Origin: a virus
Length of the DNA: 38,371 nt
Strand: one strand, 5' to 3'
IMG/VR virus record: IMGVR_UViG_3300048833_000752
Coordinates: 1-38,371 of that record
Below are positions 1-5,698 of this stretch, piece after piece. A program made the translations under genes and the position numbers. Numbering within the stretch: position 1 is the stretch's first letter; every line of letters starts with the position of its first letter. The notes below the pieces were generated by a model that was not told where the DNA came from, did no database searches, and was given only the letters and a program-made list of their open reading frames with translations.

Positions 1-516
1 GCGGTGCTGCAAGCGGGCGTGGCTTCGACCTATCGCGATTTCCTTGCGCGGGTGTCCAAGGCCCGGCGACTGCCGGTCGCCCGGGTCGACGGCATCGGTC
101 AGGGCCGGGTGTGGGATGGCGGCACTGCACGCCAGATCGGCCTTGTCGACCAGTTCGGCGGGCTCGACGATGCGCTGGCATGGGCCGCGGCCAAGGCAGG
201 CCTGAAAGAGGGCGACTGGCATCCGGTGTTCCTCGGCGCGCGGGACGACAATCTCGATCCGCTGATTCGCCAACTGCTGACCAGCGGGGCGAGCGGCGAG
301 GCGGCGAGGCTGCACGGCGGCGATCCCTTCGCGCTGGTGGCCCGGCGGCAGGACGAGCTGGCCACGCGCCTGATACGCGATGCGGAGCGGATGATGGGCA
401 CCAGCGGGGTGCAGGTCTACTGCCTCGAATGTCCGGGCCGCCCCCTGCCCGCCCCCGTCCGCCGCACGCCGGCGAGCGGCATGGCGGGCCTGATGCGGCT
501 GCTGCTGGCCGAGTAA
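1..516 (+). CDS. sppA: Signal peptide peptidase SppA, C-terminal part (partial, host gene)
   Basis: The reading frame is open from the first base and ends in TAA at 514-516, so only the C-terminal ~171 residues are present. The stretch VDGIGQGRVWDGGTARQIGLVD, then FGGLDDALAWAAAKAGL, is the typical end of the second SppA domain (long 67K type), where the G-R-V-W/G-A...GLVD-GG motif precedes the final helices. SppA is an inner-membrane serine protease that degrades cleaved signal peptides; the catalytic lysine and serine lie upstream of the window. Base composition resembles the rest of the window. This is host chromosome flanking the prophage. The last ~80 residues are less conserved and I cannot assign them further. 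Confidence 0.88.
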   Translation, partial: AVLQAGVASTYRDFLARVSKARRLPVARVDGIGQGRVWDGGTARQIGLVDQFGGLDDALAWAAAKAGLKEGDWHPVFLGARDDNLDPLIRQLLTSGASGEAARLHGGDPFALVARRQDELATRLIRDAERMMGTSGVQVYCLECPGRPLPAPVRRTPASGMAGLMRLLLAE

Positions 517-564
517 GCGGAGCCCATTGCGCGAAAAAGTCGCGGCGCGAGGGCTTGCGGGCGC

Positions 565-593
565 TTGCCAAGCGTCACCGACCCCATTAAAGG
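565..593 (+). promoter_or_regulatory. Possible promoter of the tRNA-Val gene
   Basis: TTGCCA at 565-570 and TAAAGG at 588-593 are separated by 17 bp, which would start transcription about 30 bp before the tRNA. The -35 is good and the -10 is weak. The rest of the 112-bp gap after sppA shows nothing else. Confidence 0.3.
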
Positions 594-628
594 CGCGCCC
601 CTGTCCCGGCCACACGGCCCTTTCGGAC

Positions 629-703
629 GGGCGCGTAGCTCAGCGGTAGAGCACACCCTTCACACGGGTGGGGTCACAGGTTCAATCCCTGTCGCGCCCA
701 CCA
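629..703 (+). tRNA. tRNA-Val (anticodon CAC)
   Basis: A full cloverleaf can be folded. The acceptor strand GGGCGCG (629-635) pairs perfectly with CGCGCCC (693-699), followed by discriminator A and an encoded CCA (701-703). The D-arm holds TAGCTCAGCGGTAGAGCA. The anticodon stem CACCC/GGGTG encloses loop TTCACAC, so the anticodon is CAC, which reads GUG (valine). The T-arm stem CACAGG/CCTGT encloses TTCAATC. The integrase gene lies directly beyond the 3' end, so this tRNA is probably the phage attachment target, with the reconstituted gene kept intact. Confidence 0.96.
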
Positions 704-847
704 TTTTTCCCAAGGTTTCAGAGGCTTTTAGCTCTGACGGGAAAGATGGCGGTTTTGATCCCTGCAGAACATTACGCGAAAATGCAGGCCGCTGCGGGTC
801 GAATCCGTACAATTCCCGTACAGCGGTTCCGGTGATGTTCGCATCGC
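660..847. other. Left prophage boundary / candidate attL (tRNA 3' half plus gene-free spacer)
   Basis: Tyrosine-integrase phages commonly recombine within the anticodon or T-arm half of a tRNA gene, and here the tRNA 3' end and the integrase 3' end are 145 bp apart. The core cannot be delimited because its second copy (attR) is not in the window. In 704-847 I see no gene, no convincing terminator and no further repeat. Confidence 0.45.
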
Positions 848-1984
848 TCACCCCGCCTTGCGCTTCGCTTTCGGCGCGGCCGTGCTGAGCTTGCCCCCCG
901 CCCGAGCCTGCAGCTGCAAGCCAGTAGCCGCCTCGGCCGCGCGCAGGCCCGCGTAGAACGCGCTGTGGACCTTGTCCTTGGTGCGCTCGGCGTGGGTGTA
1001 GGTGCGGCGCATCAGGTTCGTGTCTGACCACCCGCCCCATTCGCCCGCGGCTTTCTCGTCCAGGCGCTGGCGGACGTTCATCTCCTGACCGAAGCCGTGA
1101 CGGCCGGCGCTGTGGAACGGGATAAACTCGATCCCCGCGCGCCTGCAGGCGGTTTCCCAGCCCTTCCTCGGCCCGCTCCTCGAGCTCCACCCGAAGACCC
1201 GCAGGTTTTCCTTCTCGCGTTTCCAGCCCCGCGGATAGAGCGGCGGCAGGTTCGCCAGCTCGACCACCAGTTCGGTCGGGATATCGAGCCAGCGATCGGG
1301 TGCGCCCTTGGCGCCCGGGATGCAGGCCTTGCCGTTCTGCAGATCGAGGTGCTTGCCCGGGTGCATCTCGCACGCCTGACTGATCCGCGCGCCGGTGCAG
1401 AACATCAGCAGGGCGAGCGCGCCGTGGCGGGCGCTGGCGTGCTGGCGGAAGGCGAGCAGCCATTCCCAGCTGCCCGGCGGATAGCGCTTGCGGCCGGTGC
1501 GGCCGCGCGCCTTGTCCTGCTGGGTCGCTTCGAGCTTCGTATAGCCCTTGATCCGGATCGGCGGGCATTTGCCCAGATCGTGAGCGTTGTTGATCACCGC
1601 GCGGATCGGGCTGATCACCTGCCGCGTCCATGTCGCGGTGCCGCTGTCGGGATAGAGTTCCGCGCCCAGCTCGCGCACGAAGCGCGGCGTGATCTGGGTG
1701 ACCAGCATCTCGCCGATCTTGGTGGTGACCGGGATCAGGTATTCGGCGGTCTTCGGGTCGGCATCGTAGAGCAACACCGCCTCGGCGAAGGTCAGCCCCG
1801 CTTCGTCCCCGAGAAGGTGACGACGGATCCGGCGGGCTTCCTCTTCGCGGATCCACGCCCTTGCGCCCTGTTCGTCAAGTGCGCCAGTGCTGCAGCGGTA
1901 GTAGTCTGTGACGGGCGCGCCCTGGTGTTCGATCCGGCCCCGGACCCACCATGTCGCGCCGCGCCGGTAGCATTCGAGTGGCAT
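848..1984 (-). CDS. int: Tyrosine recombinase / phage integrase
   Basis: 378 residues starting at the ATG at 1984, preceded by a GGGGAG ribosome site; the frame is open further upstream but that part reads as shadow. The N-terminus ([16 protein letters not shown]) is typical of integrase arm-binding domains. The catalytic domain begins near residue 170. Visible catalytic residues are R200 (CTGARIS), H291 and R295 (FHSAGRHGFG), W319 (GGWSD, the usual H/W position) and nucleophile Y329 (RRTYTH). The enzyme would insert and, with an excisionase, excise the phage at the adjacent tRNA-Val. It is the last gene of the leftward operon, so PL transcription would reach it. H and R are four positions apart, not three as in the textbook motif; I believe this GRH variant occurs in related phage integrases. 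Confidence 0.93.
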   Translation of the reverse strand: MPLECYRRGATWWVRGRIEHQGAPVTDYYRCSTGALDEQGARAWIREEEARRIRRHLLGDEAGLTFAEAVLLYDADPKTAEYLIPVTTKIGEMLVTQITPRFVRELGAELYPDSGTATWTRQVISPIRAVINNAHDLGKCPPIRIKGYTKLEATQQDKARGRTGRKRYPPGSWEWLLAFRQHASARHGALALLMFCTGARISQACEMHPGKHLDLQNGKACIPGAKGAPDRWLDIPTELVVELANLPPLYPRGWKREKENLRVFGWSSRSGPRKGWETACRRAGIEFIPFHSAGRHGFGQEMNVRQRLDEKAAGEWGGWSDTNLMRRTYTHAERTKDKVHSAFYAGLRAAEAATGLQLQARAGGKLSTAAPKAKRKAG

Positions 1985-2193
1985 CGGGTGTTCTCCCCTT
2001 CGTCGCCCGCGAGGATGCGCTCCATCTGGGCGGGCGTTATCAGCATGGCGCGGCCGATCTTGCAGCGCGCGCCGAGGCGGTTGGCCCGCTCGCGCAGGGT
2101 GCGCTCGGAGATCGTTATCCCCCGCTCGGCGAGCAAGGCAATCCAATCGGCGGGCGGGCGGGCTTCGTCAAGCGTGGGGCAGCCGGTGGTCAT
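1792..2193 (-). CDS. Excisionase-like small HTH protein
   Basis: 133 residues from ATG 2193, which overlaps the stop of the upstream gene as ATGA. Residues ~15-60 ([19 protein letters not shown], then RERANRLG, then [13 protein letters not shown]) read as a MerR/Xis-like winged helix-turn-helix: a first helix, a recognition helix around [10 protein letters not shown] and a wing with a final helix. Position directly upstream of integrase fits a directionality factor. The C-terminal ~65 residues are low-complexity, rich in Ala, Thr, Ser and Arg, and lie out of frame over the first ~190 bp of the integrase gene. That part may simply be the consequence of a late stop. Identity as excisionase is inferred from position and fold only. 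Confidence 0.62.
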   Translation of the reverse strand: MTTGCPTLDEARPPADWIALLAERGITISERTLRERANRLGARCKIGRAMLITPAQMERILAGDEGENTRCHSNATGAARHGGSGAGSNTRARPSQTTTAAALAHLTNRAQGRGSAKRKPAGSVVTFSGTKRG

Positions 2194-2504
2194 TGGCACG
2201 GTCCCTCGTACTGATTGCCCGGCCGCTTGAAGCGCACTTCGCGCTGGGGCCAGCTGCCGTGGGTCTGCAGCGGCATCGAGCCGGGATAGGGTGAGCCCCA
2301 CGGGCCGTAATCGCGGCACATGCCGGCGACGCGGCCATCTTCCTTGATCTCGAATGCGGTGCCGACCTGCCAGCTGTGGTTCTGCCAGAACCACGCGCGC
2401 TTGCCCTTCTCGCCGAAATCCTGCGGCGGGAGATCGTGGTCGGCGCCGCCACAAAGGGCGAGTTTTCCTTGGGTGGTTTGCGTGCAATCTGCTGTGCCTG
2501 GCAT
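2190..2504 (-). CDS. Hypothetical early protein
   Basis: 104 residues from ATG 2504; the frame is open to an upstream TTG (2558) but no clear ribosome site supports either start. The stop overlaps the next start as ATGA, which supports that this is a translated gene. The protein is rich in aromatic residues and glycine ([27 protein letters not shown]) with four cysteines spread along it, and has no membrane segment or signal peptide. I do not recognise the family. It follows a very strong hairpin at 2568-2599 in the same transcript. Confidence 0.6.
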   Translation of the reverse strand: MPGTADCTQTTQGKLALCGGADHDLPPQDFGEKGKRAWFWQNHSWQVGTAFEIKEDGRVAGMCRDYGPWGSPYPGSMPLQTHGSWPQREVRFKRPGNQYEGPCQ

Positions 2505-2567
2505 GATCTTTAGCCATTCGTAGCTGTGGAAAAGAACAGCGGGTGCTTGACCAGACAAGTCCGCGCC

Positions 2568-2599
2568 TACGCGCCCCTGCCGACAGGCAGGGGCGCGTA
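2568..2599 (-). other. Perfect 14-bp hairpin with GACA/TGTC loop between early genes
   Basis: Bases 2568-2581 pair without mismatch with 2586-2599 around a 4-base loop, mostly G-C pairs. It lies 12 bases beyond the stop of the Gly-X gene. No T-run follows on either strand, so it is not a standard intrinsic terminator. It could protect or separate the two parts of the leftward mRNA or act as a processing site. Confidence 0.7.
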
Positions 2600-2610
2600 A
2601 AATGAGGGGT

Positions 2611-2829
2611 TTACCCGTCCCCGTACCCGTCCCCGTACCCGTACCCGTCCCCGGACCCGTACCCGGACCCGTCCCCGTACCCGTACCCGTCCCCGGACCC
2701 GTACCCGGACCCGTCCCCGGACCCGTACCCGGACCCGTCCCCGTCCCCGTACCCGTCCCCGTACCCGGACCCGTCCCCGGACCCGTCCCCGTACCCGGAC
2801 AGGATCGTCGGCGTGTTGGGGTCAGCCAT
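2611..2829 (-). CDS. Low-complexity (Gly-Tyr/Asp/Ser)n protein
   Basis: 72 residues from ATG 2829. The start overlaps the end of the upstream gene by 8 bp (ATGGCTGA), strong evidence of translation. After a short unique head ([11 protein letters not shown]) every second residue is glycine, and the others are only Tyr, Asp or Ser, continuing to the stop. All 31 glycine codons of the tract are GGG, and the alternating codons are only TAC, GAC or TCC, so the DNA is a degenerate hexamer GGG-KMC. There is no signal peptide or charged lysine/arginine in the repeat. I cannot name a function. A disordered, Tyr-rich acidic chain of this kind could self-associate or bind proteins, but that is speculation. 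Confidence 0.75.
   Translation of the reverse strand: MADPNTPTILSGYGDGSGDGSGYGDGYGDGDGSGYGSGDGSGYGSGDGYGYGDGSGYGSGDGYGYGDGYGDG
2614..2799 (-). repeat. Hexanucleotide GGGNNN tract with G-quadruplex potential
   Basis: On the minus (coding) strand runs of three or four G recur every six bases for ~190 bp, about 31 runs with 3-base loops. This is far beyond the four runs needed for a quadruplex. Units shuffle between GGGTAC, GGGGAC and GGGTCC. Length change by whole units would keep the reading frame. Confidence 0.9.
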
Positions 2830-3139
2830 TGAACACCTCGAATTCACGGATCGAGGTTTCGGCCTCGGTTGCGGCCTCGATGATTTCGCAATTCTCGGTG
2901 AGGTGAATGCGCGGCACGGCTGCGCTGACCTTGCTACCCTTCTCAAGGCCTGTCAGAGCAACTGCGTTGAGAAAGTCCCCGGTCGGCCCCTTCTTGACGC
3001 GCCAGTACCAGAGGCGTCGCGCTTCCGTCAGCACGCATTCGCGGCCTTCGTGGCTCTCCAGAACACCAGCGTGCACACCTGCATCGCGGCAGCGGACGAT
3101 GACGTACTTGCCGATCATCCCGTTGTTCAAAATGCTCAT
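2822..3139 (-). CDS. DUF6948-like small protein
   Basis: 105 residues from ATG 3139, with AAGGAGA eight bases upstream. The start [20 protein letters not shown] followed by [10 protein letters not shown] matches my memory of the phage/plasmid family DUF6948: a small, probably all-beta N-terminal region resembling an SH3-type barrel, then a variable helical part. Its role is unknown. The motif in which an opened barrel ends in RRLWYW is the recognisable feature here. The C-terminal half ([25 protein letters not shown]) also looks well folded. It sits in the middle of the leftward operon and its last 8 bases overlap the start of the Gly-X gene, so the two are likely made together. Confidence 0.72.
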   Translation of the reverse strand: MSILNNGMIGKYVIVRCRDAGVHAGVLESHEGRECVLTEARRLWYWRVKKGPTGDFLNAVALTGLEKGSKVSAAVPRIHLTENCEIIEAATEAETSIREFEVFNG

Positions 3140-3204
3140 GATCTTCTCCTTCCCGGTGTTGAAACTGTCAGCCTGCCCGCCGGGTCGAGCAGGCTGTAAG
3201 CGGA

Positions 3205-3456
3205 TTACGACTCTGCCAGTTTCGCCCTGGCGTTGGCGGCCCAGCGGACCAGCAGCTGCTCGCCCTTGTCGTAGGTGCTGCTGGCCGTCACGCCTGCGAG
3301 GCGGATCGAGTAGGCGTTGGTTTGCTGGTCGACGATCTTCGCGCCCATGCCGCGCAGGGCGTTCTTGACGGCCTCGGCATCGAAGCTGTCAGCGTTGCTG
3401 GCGGCGCGGATCAGATCGGTCGCGGCGATCAGCTTCTGGCGGCGGGCGGGGGTCAT
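3205..3456 (-). CDS. Hypothetical small early protein
   Basis: 83 residues. The ATG at 3456 overlaps the stop of the DHH gene as ATGA, so translation is coupled. The N-terminal half looks helical (RRQKLIAATDLIRAASNADSF) and the rest mixed. No cysteine pairs, signal or membrane segment are seen. I do not recognise the family. A 65-bp spacer with a ribosome site separates it from the next gene. Confidence 0.68.
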   Translation of the reverse strand: MTPARRQKLIAATDLIRAASNADSFDAEAVKNALRGMGAKIVDQQTNAYSIRLAGVTASSTYDKGEQLLVRWAANARAKLAES

Positions 3457-4352
3457 GTGCGCGGCACCTTGAAACCTGCCGCGTTGCGATGCCCGCCGCC
3501 GCCGAACTTCTTGGCGATTGCGGAAACGTCGGCGCAGTCGTCGCGCGAGCGCAAGGAGTAGCTGATGCTATGTTCGCCACGCACAATGGCGGCGGCGAAT
3601 TCCGCAAACGGCCAGTCCTCGAGCAGGCGATGGCAGACGTCGCTGGCAAGGCCATACGGGCAATCGACCCCGAGCCCATATTGCCCATCGATCACGACGG
3701 TGCCGGCGCGCCGCACAATCTCGTCGACCAGCTGGTCGCGATAGCCAGCAATAGCCTCCCCGCGCGCCACGAACCCATCGATATCGGCGTCAGCCTGATC
3801 CCAACGCTCGAAGGTTGCCGGGCCGCTGGTCAGCGCAAGGTGCAACAACTTGCTCGCGTCGCCCAGTTCAAACCGCCAGAGGTCGCGATCTTCGACGAGG
3901 TTGACGAGCATCGGGCGCGAGAGCCTAAGCTCGGCGTCGTCGTTGGCAAAGTCCCACGCCATACCTGCCCCACTGCGCTCCATGTCAAACATGGCGATGA
4001 TCGGGCCGACCGCGTCGATTGCCTCGGCGATTTCCGATTGTCCGACAAACGCCGGCTTGCCATCGCGGTCGAGCTGGAACGGCGCCAGATCGGCAGCTGC
4101 CGTCTTGTGGTGGTCCAGAATTACAACCGAGGCGGCGCCATCCATCGCCAAGCCCCGCAATTCCGCTTCGGGAAACGAGAAGTCGACGATCAGGATGTGC
4201 TTGCCTTTGCAGTCAACATCGGGAGCCATGCCGTAGTTGCGGGCGATGTAGGCCGGTGCGTCGCCCCAACGCTTCCAGACGGCCCAAGCGGCGGTGAAGC
4301 CGTCCATGCACTTGTCGTGATAGATCACGATGTCGGGTCGATAATCAGCCAT
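3453..4352 (-). CDS. DHH/DHHA1-family phosphoesterase (NrnB/oligoribonuclease-like)
   Basis: 299 residues. All metal-binding motifs of the DHH superfamily are visible: H12/D13 and D17 in YHDKCMDGFTAAW, D57 in LIVDFS, D80-H81-H82 in VILDHHKTA and D155 in VEDRDLW. Near the C-terminus FGGGGHRNAAGF (about 283-293) is the DHHA1 substrate-binding loop. Family members use two Mn ions to hydrolyse short oligoribonucleotides, pAp or linear and cyclic dinucleotides; which of these this one cuts cannot be told. The protein is probably cytoplasmic. The start overlaps the upstream gene by 8 bp (ATGGCTGA). In a phage, it could recycle nanoRNA or remove a nucleotide second messenger. Confidence 0.9.
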   Translation of the reverse strand: MADYRPDIVIYHDKCMDGFTAAWAVWKRWGDAPAYIARNYGMAPDVDCKGKHILIVDFSFPEAELRGLAMDGAASVVILDHHKTAAADLAPFQLDRDGKPAFVGQSEIAEAIDAVGPIIAMFDMERSGAGMAWDFANDDAELRLSRPMLVNLVEDRDLWRFELGDASKLLHLALTSGPATFERWDQADADIDGFVARGEAIAGYRDQLVDEIVRRAGTVVIDGQYGLGVDCPYGLASDVCHRLLEDWPFAEFAAAIVRGEHSISYSLRSRDDCADVSAIAKKFGGGGHRNAAGFKVPRT

Positions 4353-4491
4353 GGCGGCGCACCTTTCCGATCAGGCGTTCGAGCCAGCTGGGCTGGTGCA
4401 TCGGCTGCACGGGGCCGAAGCGGGCGCGGCGTTCGAGGGGGCACATGGTCGCGCCCTGCCCCGTCCAGCGGTGGCGGGTTTCGTAGCTCAT
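4345..4491 (-). CDS. Small basic hypothetical protein
   Basis: 48 residues. ATG 4491 overlaps the stop of the preceding small gene (ATGA), and its end overlaps the DHH start by 8 bp. It is rich in Arg, Trp and His (MSYETRHRWTGQG, then SWLERLIGKVRRHG at the C-terminus), suggesting a short amphipathic or nucleic-acid-binding peptide. An in-frame ATG at 4503 would add four residues, but the ATGA junction favours 4491. No family recognised. Confidence 0.6.
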   Translation of the reverse strand: MSYETRHRWTGQGATMCPLERRARFGPVQPMHQPSWLERLIGKVRRHG

Positions 4492-4616
4492 TGGAAACTC
4501 CATGCGAGAAGGGAAAACAGGGGCACGGCGGCGAAGCCGAGCGCGACGGCAAGCGGGCCGCCGGGATCGTTGTCCATGCCCCAGCGGATCAGGGCGATCA
4601 GTTCGGCGCGGGTCAT
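4488..4616 (-). CDS. Tiny single-pass membrane protein
   Basis: 42 residues. The N-terminus MTRAELIALIRWGMDNDPGG is soluble-looking, then residues ~21-40 (PLAVALGFAAVPLFSLLAW) form one hydrophobic segment. The start shares a base with the upstream stop (TGATG) and the stop overlaps the next start (ATGA), so it fits tightly into the coupled operon. Function unknown. Confidence 0.6.
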   Translation of the reverse strand: MTRAELIALIRWGMDNDPGGPLAVALGFAAVPLFSLLAWSFQ

Positions 4617-4765
4617 CAGAAGGCCCTTTCTGCGGGCGTCCAGACGGACAGGCAGGCCGGATCGGGGACCACGGCGCGCAGGCCGATGATGGCGAAGGCC
4701 CAGACGGCAACGCTGAACAGCAGCGCGGCGGACCAGAACAGGCGGCGGAAGGTTTCGTCGCTCAT
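4616..4765 (-). CDS. Tiny single-pass membrane protein
   Basis: 49 residues. Residues ~10-31 (LFWSAALLFSVAVWAFAIIGL) are a clear transmembrane helix preceded by MSDETFRR, with a short polar tail containing one cysteine. The start overlaps the upstream stop as ATGA. Together with the next gene it forms a pair of sub-50-residue membrane proteins in the early operon. Unknown function. Confidence 0.62.
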   Translation of the reverse strand: MSDETFRRLFWSAALLFSVAVWAFAIIGLRAVVPDPACLSVWTPAERAF

Positions 4766-5073
4766 GCGGCGCCGCCCGATGCGAGTTCGGCTTCGGCCTT
4801 GATCATCAACGCCGCCAGCTGCGAACGCTTGTCAGCAATGTGCGCCTCGATCACCGGCTCAGCCAATGACCACTTCACTTGGAAGAGCCGCTTCGAGTTA
4901 TCGCCACTCGGCACGCCAAGCTCGAGGCCGTCGGCCCGGCGGCCAAAAGCATCGCGAATGTCAGTGCCCTGAAACCGGTCGCGCGTGGCCTTGACCTCTT
5001 CGAGCAGTTTCTCGCCGTGCGCGATTTCGCGATAGGCAAGCGCAATGTCGACAGCGGTTTGTTCGGTAATCAT
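4762..5073 (-). CDS. Hypothetical early protein, mostly helical
   Basis: 103 residues from ATG 5073, which overlaps the upstream stop (ATGA) and also has AAGGAAGG upstream. Predicted long helix at residues 5-34 (AVDIALAYREIAHGEKLLEEVKA), a short strand region (LELGVPSGDNSKRLFQVKW) and a second long helix (EPVIEAHIADKRSQLAALMIKAEAEL). This helix-hairpin-helix plan suggests a coiled-coil dimer. It lacks cysteines and membrane segments. Family not recognised. Confidence 0.68.
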   Translation of the reverse strand: MITEQTAVDIALAYREIAHGEKLLEEVKATRDRFQGTDIRDAFGRRADGLELGVPSGDNSKRLFQVKWSLAEPVIEAHIADKRSQLAALMIKAEAELASGGAA

Positions 5074-5543
5074 GCGACCTTCCTTTCGGGCTTGGGGCTG
5101 TGATCGAAGGCGGGTGCGCCGAGGGCGTCGGCGAGGAAGGTTAGATCTAGCGCGCGTTGGATCAGGCGCTGATCGTTTGATCCTTCGGCGCGGGCGCGAA
5201 TGCGGTCGCGCTCGGCGGCGAGCTCGCGCAGCCATAGGTTGCGTGCTGTCTTAAGGTCGCGCCCGTCTGGCAGCAGGCGGGCAGCCACGCGATCGGCGCA
5301 GGGAAGATACTTCTGGCCCGCCGGGTAAACTGCTTCTTCCTCGATCTTGCGACAAACCTCGGCAGGCAGATCGCGCCCGACACCCGCAGCGTTGGCAATT
5401 GCCACCCACAGGGCCAGTTGCTCGTTGGCGCGGTCGCCCGGCCATTCGGCAGCGCCTTCGCGCCTCGCCTTTTGCCAACCCGCAAACCTGCGGTTGAACT
5501 CGGACAGCGCAATAGCGCGAGTGCTGGGAGATGTGCGGATCAC
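5070..5543 (-). CDS. First gene of the leftward early operon, hypothetical
   Basis: 157 residues starting with GTG at 5543, chosen because GGAGG lies seven bases upstream and the PL promoter would start the mRNA some 20 bases before it. The protein is helical and charged, with two Cys (AEVCRKIEEEA, KYLPCADRVAARLLPDG) and a C-terminal basic tail (HSPKPERKVA). No family recognised. As the gene closest to PL it will be among the first made after induction, a position often used for host takeover or recombination functions. Confidence 0.7.
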   Translation of the reverse strand: MIRTSPSTRAIALSEFNRRFAGWQKARREGAAEWPGDRANEQLALWVAIANAAGVGRDLPAEVCRKIEEEAVYPAGQKYLPCADRVAARLLPDGRDLKTARNLWLRELAAERDRIRARAEGSNDQRLIQRALDLTFLADALGAPAFDHSPKPERKVA

Positions 5544-5571
5544 TGATCGCCTCCGTTGTTGAACGGGGCTT

Positions 5572-5600
5572 TAGTTCGGTCTATCCGAACTTAATGTCAA
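5572..5600 (-). promoter_or_regulatory. PL: leftward early promoter
   Basis: On the minus strand TTGACA (5600-5595), 17-bp spacer, then GAACTA (5577-5572). Transcription would begin near 5565, giving a ~20-base leader with GGAGG before the GTG at 5543. The spacer and -10 are covered by operator OL1. The layout is the same as at PR (6564-6592). Confidence 0.7.
5573..5591. promoter_or_regulatory. Operator OL1
   Basis: Perfect inverted repeat AGTTCGG-TCTAT-CCGAACT (7-5-7) lying over the spacer and -10 of PL. Binding of the CI-like or Cro-like protein here would block RNA polymerase. Confidence 0.85.
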
Positions 5601-5606
5601 GGATAA

Positions 5607-5625
5607 AGTTCGGACAAACCGAACT
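5607..5625. promoter_or_regulatory. Operator OL2
   Basis: Perfect inverted repeat AGTTCGG-ACAAA-CCGAACT, with its centre 34 bp from the centre of OL1, upstream of the PL -35. Spacing is a little over three helical turns, compatible with cooperative binding. Confidence 0.82.
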
Positions 5626-5698
5626 ATCGCAAAGGCGCTTGCCGGATCGGCCCGACTCGGGCAATTTACGTGCTTACACGTTTTCAAGGGGTTGGGTG

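Noticed and set aside
660-2517. Other long minus-strand and plus-strand frames across the integrase region
   Set aside because: They are Arg/Pro/Gly-rich shadows typical of GC-rich DNA; only the frame with recombinase catalytic residues is real.
2504-2558. TTG start at 2558 for the hypothetical gene ending at 2190
   Set aside because: It lies 10 bp after the hairpin with no ribosome site. ATG 2504 is preferred, though its own ribosome site is weak as well.
2611-2800. CRISPR-like regular repeat
   Set aside because: The units are 6 bp without spacers. There is no CRISPR array or cas gene in the window.
2602-2832. Plus-strand frame of Pro-Val/Pro-Gly repeats
   Set aside because: It is the complement of the G-rich tract. 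The minus-strand frame is coupled to its neighbours in a continuous operon, while the plus frame has no ribosome site or context.
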